Positions 27,338 to 33,569 of a stretch of DNA of 64,000 nucleotides are shown piece after piece. Both the position numbers and the translations under genes were made by a program. The first letter of the stretch is position 1, and each line of letters starts with the position of its first letter. The notes under the pieces are model-generated. The model did not search any database. It was not told where the DNA came from and worked only from the letters and a program-made list of their open reading frames with translations. The DNA lies in assembly GCA_022824805.1 (NCBI GenBank), contig JAJDZE010000200.1:1-64000 (forward strand), written 5' to 3'. Source of the DNA: Acidimicrobiia bacterium. Its GTDB lineage: Bacteria; Actinomycetota; Acidimicrobiia; Acidimicrobiales; Poriferisodalaceae.

Positions 27338-28062
27338 GACGCCGCCCGCGGCGGGGCACCCCAGGGCCGGATCAGCGCAATGGCACCGGCATCGGCAGCC
27401 GCAGCGATCGAGACGGCAGCGGCGCGGTCGTGTACCTGCAGGGTGACGGTGACGATGTCCGACGGATGCTCTGCGACGGAGGGGTCGTCCACGTCGAGCA
27501 CCACTGCGTCGGTTGCCGCCAGTCCTGGTGCATCCGCACCGGCGCCATCGGCGAAGCTGCGATCGATGACCACGACGTCGACTCGCTCGCCGGCCGCGAT
27601 CAGCCCGTTGAGGGCCCCGGGACGATCCAGCTCGACCGCGACGGCATATCCCGCGTCCGGACCGGCCGTTGATCGGCGCGGACCGACATCGCCCCGGGCG
27701 AGCAATTCCCCGGCGTGAATGGCTTCGAGCACCACGCTGCCCACCACCTCATTGCCGTCGCCCTCGCCGAAGACGGTCGCTTCTATCTCGGCTGGCAGGC
27801 GGACGGAAACCAAGGCAACGTCGGCCGGCTCGATCACCCTGCCCGGAGCGAGCCGCGTCCGCGCGACCACGTAGCTGGTTTCGGGCGCAGCCGCTGACTG
27901 CTCGAACGCCCACCACAGTCCCAGCGCTGCAGCACCGCACAAGACCCCGCCAGCGATGACGCGTGGGCGACGCGACGACCGGGCGCCGCCGCTGGGGCGG
28001 CTTGCAGCATGTGCGGGCGGCAGAGCCCGATGATCGGTCGGCGGCAGCGGATCTGCGGACAC
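27334..28062 (-). CDS. cpaB: SAF-domain CpaB/RcpC-like pilus protein
   Basis: 242 aa, first gene of the Tad operon. A Pro-rich cytoplasmic start is followed by one membrane helix (VIAGGVLCGAAALGLWWAF) and a SAF domain (YVVARTRLAPGRVIEPADVALV). CpaB/RcpC proteins act in the cell envelope in Flp pilus assembly. The GTG start at 28062 has no Shine-Dalgarno; a TTAAGT hexamer lies 7 nt upstream. Genes for a prepilin peptidase (CpaA/TadV) and CpaE are absent from this operon. Confidence 0.78.
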   Translation of the reverse strand: MSADPLPPTDHRALPPAHAASRPSGGARSSRRPRVIAGGVLCGAAALGLWWAFEQSAAAPETSYVVARTRLAPGRVIEPADVALVSVRLPAEIEATVFGEGDGNEVVGSVVLEAIHAGELLARGDVGPRRSTAGPDAGYAVAVELDRPGALNGLIAAGERVDVVVIDRSFADGAGADAPGLAATDAVVLDVDDPSVAEHPSDIVTVTLQVHDRAAAVSIAAAADAGAIALIRPWGAPPRAAS

Positions 28063-28081
28063 GTCACAGACTTAACCATGT

Positions 28082-28094
28082 TGACTTGAAATCA
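28082..28094. promoter_or_regulatory. Imperfect 13-bp palindrome before the Tad operon
   Basis: TGACTTGAAATCA is a palindrome apart from one pair and the centre base. It lies 20 nt upstream of the Tad operon start, in a 216-bp divergent gap that is markedly richer in A and T than its surroundings. It could be an operator. Confidence 0.3.
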
Positions 28095-28162
28095 CCAAAT
28101 AATTATTGAAACATCAACAGACTGACTCAGTAGGTTGCATAGATATGGCGGTATAGCGCGTA

Positions 28163-28179
28163 ATATCAATGGTTGATAT
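28163..28179. promoter_or_regulatory. Perfect inverted repeat ATATCAA-TGG-TTGATAT, likely operator
   Basis: Two perfect 7-bp arms are separated by 3 nt, in the AT-rich gap between the Tad operon (minus) and the small HTH gene (plus). The site is about 100 nt from each start. A dimeric regulator could use it to control one or both units, and the adjacent HTH protein is a candidate. No match to a named operator family is claimed. Confidence 0.45.
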
Positions 28180-28278
28180 CGAAATGCACGTTGGCCGCCG
28201 ATTCGCGCACTAACGTTGGCCCGCAGGGACCGATCAGGTCCCCCGAGCGCCAACAGCCGACCGACTGCGAGGTGCGAG

Positions 28279-28593
28279 ATGGCTGAGGAGCCAACCGAAT
28301 CAGGCGACGCTGGTTCAGCGGGCGAAGAACAGCACCAGATTCCCTACGAAGAGATCGTCTGGCTGTCCACGCTGAAGGCCGCGGACCGCATGGGCATCAC
28401 CACCCGGACGCTCTACCGCTTCATCGACCGGGGTGACCTGCCGGCATACCGGTTCGGACGTGTCATCCGATTGCGGCTGAGCGATGTGGACATGTTCATC
28501 GAGGAATGCAGGGTCGAGCCGGGAAGCCTCGAGCACCTCTATCCCGAAGCCCGCCCAGACGATCCCGACGAGGACGACGAAGAAGCCGGGTAG
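28279..28593 (+). CDS. MerR/excisionase-type (HTH_17) DNA-binding protein
   Basis: 104 aa. The central 50 residues (WLSTLKAADRMGITTRTLYRFIDRGDLPAYRFGRVIRLRLSDVDMFI) form the short winged HTH of the excisionase/BldC group, with acidic tails at both ends (DDPDEDDEEAG). The ATG at 28279 has GAGG 7 nt upstream. Such proteins regulate transcription in actinobacteria far more often than they excise phage. It diverges from the Tad operon across a gap with two palindromes, so it may control pilus genes; this is inference. Confidence 0.8.
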   Translation: MAEEPTESGDAGSAGEEQHQIPYEEIVWLSTLKAADRMGITTRTLYRFIDRGDLPAYRFGRVIRLRLSDVDMFIEECRVEPGSLEHLYPEARPDDPDEDDEEAG

Positions 28594-28604
28594 GTCGACG
28601 GCGC

Positions 28605-29399
28605 TTGAGCAACGAGAGCACCCCACCCGCGGACGCCGACGCGCCGGCGGGCGTATGGAACACGATCAGTCCGCGCTTCGGCGCGTCGCCGGATTGGCGC
28701 ATGGCGGCGAATCGGAGGCACTGGCCCGGGGGCCTCGCCCTGTTGTTCGTCACCGGCCTCGGCGGCGCGCTCGCGTTGCTCGTGGTGTTGCTGCTCGCAG
28801 CGCGAACCGGCTACGTGAACACGATGGAGGCCGAGTTGCTGGAACTGCCCATAGTCGAGCAACTGCTGCGCGTCGTGCTGATCGCGCCCGTGATCGAGGA
28901 GCTCGTGTTCCGGCTCCCGCTGGCCGGCCGTCTGCGTCTGGGCGCGCTCGCGGCCACCGCAGCAGTGGGGGTGCTGATCTTTGCGGGAGGCGACGGTCCC
29001 GTCATCGTCGTCGCGGCCGTCTTCGCCCTGATCGTGCTGCTGTCGGGCGCCCTGTGGATCCAATCGCTCGCCGCCGGGGTGGCGCGGCCCGATGCCGGGG
29101 GGGAGATCACCTCGGCGCCTCGCACCTGGCGTGACAGCGTTGCCCGCTGGTGGGAGGCTCACCCGCGCTGGCCGGTGTGGTGCTCGGTCGCCGTGTTCGG
29201 CGTCGTGCATCTCGCCAATTTCGACGTGGGCTGGACCGTCGCCACGGTTGTCGTGGCGCCGCTGGTGGTGAGCCCGCAGATCTGGCTGGGGCTCATGTTC
29301 ACCATTGCACGCGTGCGGTACGGCTGGTGGGCGGGCTTGGTGCTGCACGCGTTCCACAACCTCGCGGTGTGGAGCGCGACCATCGCCGTCGGCTCATAA
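28605..29399 (+). CDS. CPBP-family intramembrane protease
   Basis: 264 aa from a TTG at 28605, 11 nt after the HTH gene; the start is uncertain. Seven or so hydrophobic segments carry the three CPBP (Rce1-like) motifs: EELVFR (APVIEELVFRLP), FxxxH (FGVVH) and HxxxN (HAFHN). These glutamate-dependent membrane proteases cleave prenylated or peptide substrates, and bacterial members are often linked to bacteriocin immunity or regulation. No substrate gene is apparent nearby. Confidence 0.78.
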   Translation: MSNESTPPADADAPAGVWNTISPRFGASPDWRMAANRRHWPGGLALLFVTGLGGALALLVVLLLAARTGYVNTMEAELLELPIVEQLLRVVLIAPVIEELVFRLPLAGRLRLGALAATAAVGVLIFAGGDGPVIVVAAVFALIVLLSGALWIQSLAAGVARPDAGGEITSAPRTWRDSVARWWEAHPRWPVWCSVAVFGVVHLANFDVGWTVATVVVAPLVVSPQIWLGLMFTIARVRYGWWAGLVLHAFHNLAVWSATIAVGS

Positions 29400-29461
29400 A
29401 TCCCAGGGTTCGTTCGGCGGCGCATCGGTACCCTTGCAGCCCGATCGGGACTCCGGCATCA

Positions 29462-30901
29462 GTGAGCTTGCAGATCTTCGACACGATGACGCGGCGCAAG
29501 ACCGCCTTCGTCCCGCGAACGCCGGGCGAGATCTCGATGTATGTCTGCGGGCCGACGGTCTATGACGTGCCGCACCTCGGCCACGGCCGCACAGCGCTGA
29601 CCTACGACGTCATCCGGCGCTACCTGGAGTGGTCCGGATATGAGGTGACGATGGCATCGAATGTCACCGACATCGACGACAAGATCGTGGCGCGCGCCCT
29701 GCGCGAGCAGCGCTCCGAGGCCGATGTCTCCGCGGAGTTCACCGTCGCGTATGACCAGCAGATGGACCGGCTCGGCGTGCTGCGGGCACATTCGCGGCCC
29801 CATGCCACGCACTTCATCTCGCAGATGATCGACGTGATCGCTGAACTGCTCTCGCTCGGCGCCGCGTACGACGTGCCGGGCAAGGGCGTGTACTTCGCTG
29901 TCGACGCTGCCCCCCGATACGGCGAGCTGGCGGGCCGGACCATCGAACAGCTCACAGCGGATGCCGGTGCGCGCATCGACGTCGACCCCGACAAGCGCTC
30001 GCCGCTGGACTTCGCGCTCTGGAAGGCCGCGCAACCCGGAGAGCCGCGCTGGGAGACGCCGTGGGGGCAAGGCCGGCCCGGCTGGCACACCGAGTGCGTG
30101 GCGATGTCGCTCAGCGCTCTCGGGCCCGGCTTCGACATCCACGGCGGGGGAGACGACCTGGTCTTTCCTCATCACCAGAACGAGTGCGCCCAGGTCACCG
30201 CCATGGGCGAGCCGTTCGCCCGCTATTGGGTGCACAGCGCCATGGTGAACGTCGGCAGCCAGAAAATGGCCAAGTCGCTGGGCAACTACACCCAGCTCGC
30301 CGATGCGATCGACGCTGCCGGCGCGCGCGCTGTGCGTCTGCTGGTGCTGCAGACCCACTACCGCAAGACGATGGAGATGGGGTCCGGCTCGCTCGAGGCC
30401 GCCCGCAGTGCCGTCGGCCGGCTCGATGCGTTCGCCCGCCGGGCCGCAGCCGCGGGCATCTCGCTCGAGGCCGATGCCGCAGCACGGCGGCCTGATCTCG
30501 AACGCGGGATCGTTCCCGATCTCGATGTCGAGGCCGTGACGGCATTCACAGCGTCCATGGACGACGACTTCTCCACGCCGACAGCGATCGACGTGATCTT
30601 CCGGCTCGTACGCCGCGCGAACGCTTCGCTCGACGGAGCAGCGCCTGTCGAGGCTTCCCGATCAGCTCGCACCGCACTGCACCTGCTCGGCGTGGTGGGA
30701 CTCAGCTGCGGTGGCGATGAGGGCGAAGATCACCTCGACGGCGGGCTCTCCGATGCCGAGGTGGATGCACTGCTGGCACAGCGGGCAGCGGCGCGATCCG
30801 CCCGCGACTTCGACACCGCCGACCGCATCCGGGACGATCTGGCGGCTGGGGGCATCGTCGTGTCCGACGGACCCGCGGGCGCCGCCTGGCATCGGGGCTG
30901 A
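29462..30901 (+). CDS. cysS: Cysteinyl-tRNA synthetase
   Basis: 479 aa, normal length, from a GTG at 29462 (VSLQIFDTMTRRK). The HIGH motif is PHLGHGRT and KMSKS is KMAKSLG. The zinc ligands include MYVCGP, HTECVAM and HHQNECAQ. It charges tRNA-Cys in the cytoplasm. The C-terminal DALR-like helical domain is complete (VDALLAQRAAARSARDFDTADRIRDDL). A TACCCT hexamer at 29429 is a candidate -10, with a leader of about 20 nt. Its stop directly abuts the convergent nudC stop. Confidence 0.95.
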   Translation: MSLQIFDTMTRRKTAFVPRTPGEISMYVCGPTVYDVPHLGHGRTALTYDVIRRYLEWSGYEVTMASNVTDIDDKIVARALREQRSEADVSAEFTVAYDQQMDRLGVLRAHSRPHATHFISQMIDVIAELLSLGAAYDVPGKGVYFAVDAAPRYGELAGRTIEQLTADAGARIDVDPDKRSPLDFALWKAAQPGEPRWETPWGQGRPGWHTECVAMSLSALGPGFDIHGGGDDLVFPHHQNECAQVTAMGEPFARYWVHSAMVNVGSQKMAKSLGNYTQLADAIDAAGARAVRLLVLQTHYRKTMEMGSGSLEAARSAVGRLDAFARRAAAAGISLEADAAARRPDLERGIVPDLDVEAVTAFTASMDDDFSTPTAIDVIFRLVRRANASLDGAAPVEASRSARTALHLLGVVGLSCGGDEGEDHLDGGLSDAEVDALLAQRAAARSARDFDTADRIRDDLAAGGIVVSDGPAGAAWHRG

Positions 30902-31723
30902 TCAGCCGGCGCCGGTTCGCTTCAGCCAGTCGTCGATGAGCCAGCCGGCGATCGACATCCCGCCACGCGGGCACGGGGGCAGGCTGTCCGCGGTGTACCA
31001 GCCGGCTTCGACGATCTCTTCGGGGTCGATCTCGATCTCGCCGGCCCGCCACTCGCAGGTAAAGCCGCACATCAGCGAGTGCGGGAAGGGCCACGGCTGG
31101 CTTCCGAAGTAGCGGACGTTGCCCACCGTGACCTGGACTTCCTCGTACACCTCACGGGCAACGGCGTCCTCGAGGCTCTCGCCGGGCTCGACGAAGCCGG
31201 CGAGAGCGCTGTAGAAGCGGCCGGGGAACTGCCGTCCCCATGCGAGCAGCACCTCGGGGCCGCGCTCGACGAGAACGATCATGGCGGGGCTGAGCCTCGG
31301 GAACGCCATGTGCCCGCATTCGCTGCAGACCCGGGCCCGATCGGATGCGTTGGTGTGCGTCGGGCGCCCGCAACGTCCGCAGTAGCGATGGGTTCGCTCG
31401 AACTCCACGATCTGTGCGGCCCGCCCCGCGACCTGCCAGTGCTCGTCGGGAATGCGGCCGTAGAGCTTGCGCAGCGGCACGGGTTCCAGATCGCCCGCCT
31501 CCAGCGGCGGCCCCTCGGCGGGGTCCATGTCGACGGCCCAGACGCCGAGGCCATCGAGCACGCCGAGGAATGAGGCGGGGGGCGAGCCGTCCCCGACGGG
31601 GGCGGCGCGGCCGGCGCACAGGCCGCCGCCGGGCTCGGCGAAGACCGTGCCAGAACGGATGGGAATCCACACCCGCGAGGTGTCGTCGAGGCCTTCAGGC
31701 GGCTGGGTCAGAACCGTGAACAC
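30902..31723 (-). CDS. nudC: NADH pyrophosphatase, NudC-type Nudix hydrolase
   Basis: 273 aa. A four-cysteine zinc ribbon (CGRCGRPTHT and CSECG) precedes the Nudix box GFVEPGESLEDAVAREVYEEVQV, and SQPWPFPHSLM after the box is the NudC-subfamily signature. These enzymes hydrolyse NAD(H) to NMN and AMP, and some remove NAD caps from RNA 5' ends. The stop is immediately next to that of cysS with no intergenic base, so transcription termination there must occur within or beyond the opposite gene. Confidence 0.9.
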   Translation of the reverse strand: MFTVLTQPPEGLDDTSRVWIPIRSGTVFAEPGGGLCAGRAAPVGDGSPPASFLGVLDGLGVWAVDMDPAEGPPLEAGDLEPVPLRKLYGRIPDEHWQVAGRAAQIVEFERTHRYCGRCGRPTHTNASDRARVCSECGHMAFPRLSPAMIVLVERGPEVLLAWGRQFPGRFYSALAGFVEPGESLEDAVAREVYEEVQVTVGNVRYFGSQPWPFPHSLMCGFTCEWRAGEIEIDPEEIVEAGWYTADSLPPCPRGGMSIAGWLIDDWLKRTGAG

Positions 31724-31772
31724 CGCTCAAGTTGACCACATGGCGCCTGCAACCGGCGATGCATCTGATGCA

Positions 31773-31789
31773 GCGCCGCCTAGCGGCGC
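31773..31789. terminator. GC-rich hairpin, 7-bp stem with 3-nt loop
   Basis: GCGCCGC-CTA-GCGGCGC lies in the 88-nt gap between the lexA stop and the nudC start on the minus strand. A second small inverted repeat (TGCATC-T-GATGCA) is just beyond it. There is no U-tract, so it would be a U-less actinobacterial-type terminator for lexA, if it works as one. Confidence 0.4.
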
Positions 31790-31811
31790 CGCAGTGTCGA
31801 ATTGTCCGCCG

Positions 31812-32468
31812 CTACAGGCGGCGGATCACCGTCACGACCTTGCCGTAGATGGTGACTTCGTCGGCGGGGCGGACGATCGGCCTGTGGTCTTGATTTGCCG
31901 GTTCGAGGACGACATTGTCGCCTTCGCGCCGGTAGCGCTTGACGGTGCCCTCTTCGCCGTCGATGCCGGCGACGACGATGTCGCCGACCTCCGCGTCGGG
32001 CTGGTGGCGCGCCACCACGTAGTCGCGATCCCAGATGCCGACATCGGTCATCGAGTCGCCCCGCACTCGCAGCATGAAGAGCTCGCCGCTGCCGGTGAAG
32101 TCGGCAGGCAGCGGCAGCAGCTCCTCGACGTTTTGTTGAGCGAGCACGTCGGTGCCTGCCGCGACCTCTCCGACGAGCGCCACGTGACGGGCCGGCCGCC
32201 GCTCACCCTTCACCCCTGTCTGCCAGTCGCAGTTGATGATGAGCGCCCTGGGACGTGACGGATCGCGGCGGATCCATCCGTCGGCCTCGAGTGCTCGCAG
32301 GTGCCGGTGCACGGTTGCAGGCGAGTTGAGATTGACCTGGTCGCCGATCTCGCGCACGGACGGGGGATAACCGCGCTCGCGCTGCATCACGTCGATGAAT
32401 TCGAGCATGGCGCGCTGGCGCTCGTTGAGATGTGCGACCCGCTGGTCGGCGGCGCTGACTGCTTTCAT
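31812..32468 (-). CDS. lexA: SOS repressor LexA
   Basis: 218 aa. The N-terminal winged helix (MLEFIDVMQRERGYPPSVREIGDQV) is followed by the Ala-Gly self-cleavage site in GEVAAGTDVLA. The catalytic Ser lies in RGDSMTDVGIWDRDYV and the Lys in EGTVKRY. LexA represses DNA-damage genes until RecA-ssDNA triggers its cleavage. A GAGAGG ribosome site precedes ATG 32468. A perfect GAAC-N4-GTTC operator is 77 nt upstream, so autoregulation is expected. Confidence 0.95.
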   Translation of the reverse strand: MKAVSAADQRVAHLNERQRAMLEFIDVMQRERGYPPSVREIGDQVNLNSPATVHRHLRALEADGWIRRDPSRPRALIINCDWQTGVKGERRPARHVALVGEVAAGTDVLAQQNVEELLPLPADFTGSGELFMLRVRGDSMTDVGIWDRDYVVARHQPDAEVGDIVVAGIDGEEGTVKRYRREGDNVVLEPANQDHRPIVRPADEVTIYGKVVTVIRRL

Positions 32469-32544
32469 GGTGAACCTCTCAAGCCGGGCACTGCATGCCT
32501 GGCGTCAGTCGCCCGGCCTGCTGCGGTGACCCTGTCGTCGGGAA

Positions 32545-32558
32545 GGAACTCTCGTTCC
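32545..32558. promoter_or_regulatory. LexA operator (SOS box) GGAAC-TCTC-GTTCC
   Basis: A perfect inverted repeat matching the Gram-positive/actinobacterial SOS-box core GAAC-N4-GTTC, in the lexA upstream region. A second, one-sided match (TCGAACATATG on the minus strand, near 32600) resembles the mycobacterial box but lacks the other half. Confidence 0.75.
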
Positions 32559-32610
32559 GACGAGTACACTAGCAACGAATGTTCCAAACAGCGCGCATAT
32601 GTTCGAAGCT

Positions 32611-33339
32611 TCAGTGCCCCGAGCGCACCCAACGCACGAAGAGCACGTCGCGCTGGGCGATCACCTGCTCCAGCGCGAATGCACGGGGCGCAGCAGCCGG
32701 CGAACCGCTGCTGGGCGCGGAGGCGATGCGTGGGGCGTCAGTCCCCACAGCCAGCGGTGCGTGTGTCACGTTCACCTCGTCGACGAGGTCGGCCCCCAGC
32801 AGGCCGGCGTTGAGTGCCGGCCCTCCCTCGCAGAGCACGACGCGAGCGCCCAGCGAACCCAGGTGCCTCAAGAGCGCAGGCAGATCCACTGATTGGGTGC
32901 CGACGCGGACGAGTTCCGCGCGATCCGCCAACCGTTCTGCGGCGTCGCAGTCCGCGCCGAAGGTGGTCACCACCAGCGGCAACGGGGCTGAGGGCGGATC
33001 GGGCGGCTGGCTGAACAGCGGCAAGTCCGGGTCGACGCTGAGCGATCCGCTGACCACGGCAATGCGGGCCCCGGATCGCCGCGCCGGGCGGTATCGCTCC
33101 GCATTTGCCGTGCGCGCACCCACCAAGATCGTGTCGGCCTGCGCGCGCAGCGCCCCGAACATCGTCTTGTCGGGCTCGCTCGAGAGTCCTCCCGACACGC
33201 CGTCGATCGCTGCGGCGCCGTCAATGCTCGCAACCATGTTGAGCATCACCCAGGGACGGTCGGCGCGCGGTGCGCGCGGCGGGCCGGCAGCGTGCGCGGC
33301 GTCGACGGACTCGGGGGGCAGCGGGTACAGCCGGTGCAC
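32611..33339 (-). CDS. RibD C-terminal-type (pyrimidine reductase/DHFR-like) protein
   Basis: 242 aa from a GTG at 33339 (VHRLYPLPPE). The RibD_C fold is shown by WVMLNMVASIDGAAA, then ADTILVGARTANAERY and VVLCEGGPALNAGLL. Such stand-alone domains reduce the riboflavin precursor or other pterin-like substrates with NADPH; no deaminase domain is present. Other riboflavin genes are absent, so the pathway is not certain. A CAGACT hexamer lies 6 nt upstream without a Shine-Dalgarno. It precedes lexA on the same strand but is separated by the lexA promoter. Confidence 0.8.
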   Translation of the reverse strand: MHRLYPLPPESVDAAHAAGPPRAPRADRPWVMLNMVASIDGAAAIDGVSGGLSSEPDKTMFGALRAQADTILVGARTANAERYRPARRSGARIAVVSGSLSVDPDLPLFSQPPDPPSAPLPLVVTTFGADCDAAERLADRAELVRVGTQSVDLPALLRHLGSLGARVVLCEGGPALNAGLLGADLVDEVNVTHAPLAVGTDAPRIASAPSSGSPAAAPRAFALEQVIAQRDVLFVRWVRSGH

Positions 33340-33386
33340 GCGGCGAGTCTGCCACCCGGTGCCGCCGGCGGGGGCTGTCGTGGCGG

Positions 33387-33415
33387 TTGTCCACAGCACC
33401 ATGCAGTTGTGCACA
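33387..33415 (+). promoter_or_regulatory. Two DnaA-box-like 9-mers upstream of nrdJ
   Basis: TTGTCCACA at 33387-33395 is an exact match to the actinobacterial DnaA-box consensus. TTGTGCACA at 33407-33415 has one mismatch and lies in the same orientation exactly 20 bp (two helical turns) further on. They lie in the 230-bp gap between the divergent RibD-C gene and nrdJ. Confidence 0.5.
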
Positions 33416-33569
33416 GGAAAGTCCCCATGAAGGCCCGTTCATTGCCCACTTTCGTTCCACAAGGGAGCAGTCGTAGCGTGCGCCTGTCGCTGGCGACCGC
33501 AGGGCGCCGCAGGCGCGTCCCAGCGCGCCCACTTCGGTTTGCGACACTGGTGCAGGAGGTCAGCGGTAC

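Noticed and set aside
28279-28593. Phage excisionase
   Set aside because: The fold is excisionase-like, but there is no integrase or phage gene nearby, and such small HTH proteins are common regulators in actinobacteria.
33416-33569. Cobalamin riboswitch or NrdR boxes before nrdJ
   Set aside because: No B12-box core or the expected long structured leader is seen, and no ACAC-N8-GTGT-like NrdR pair.
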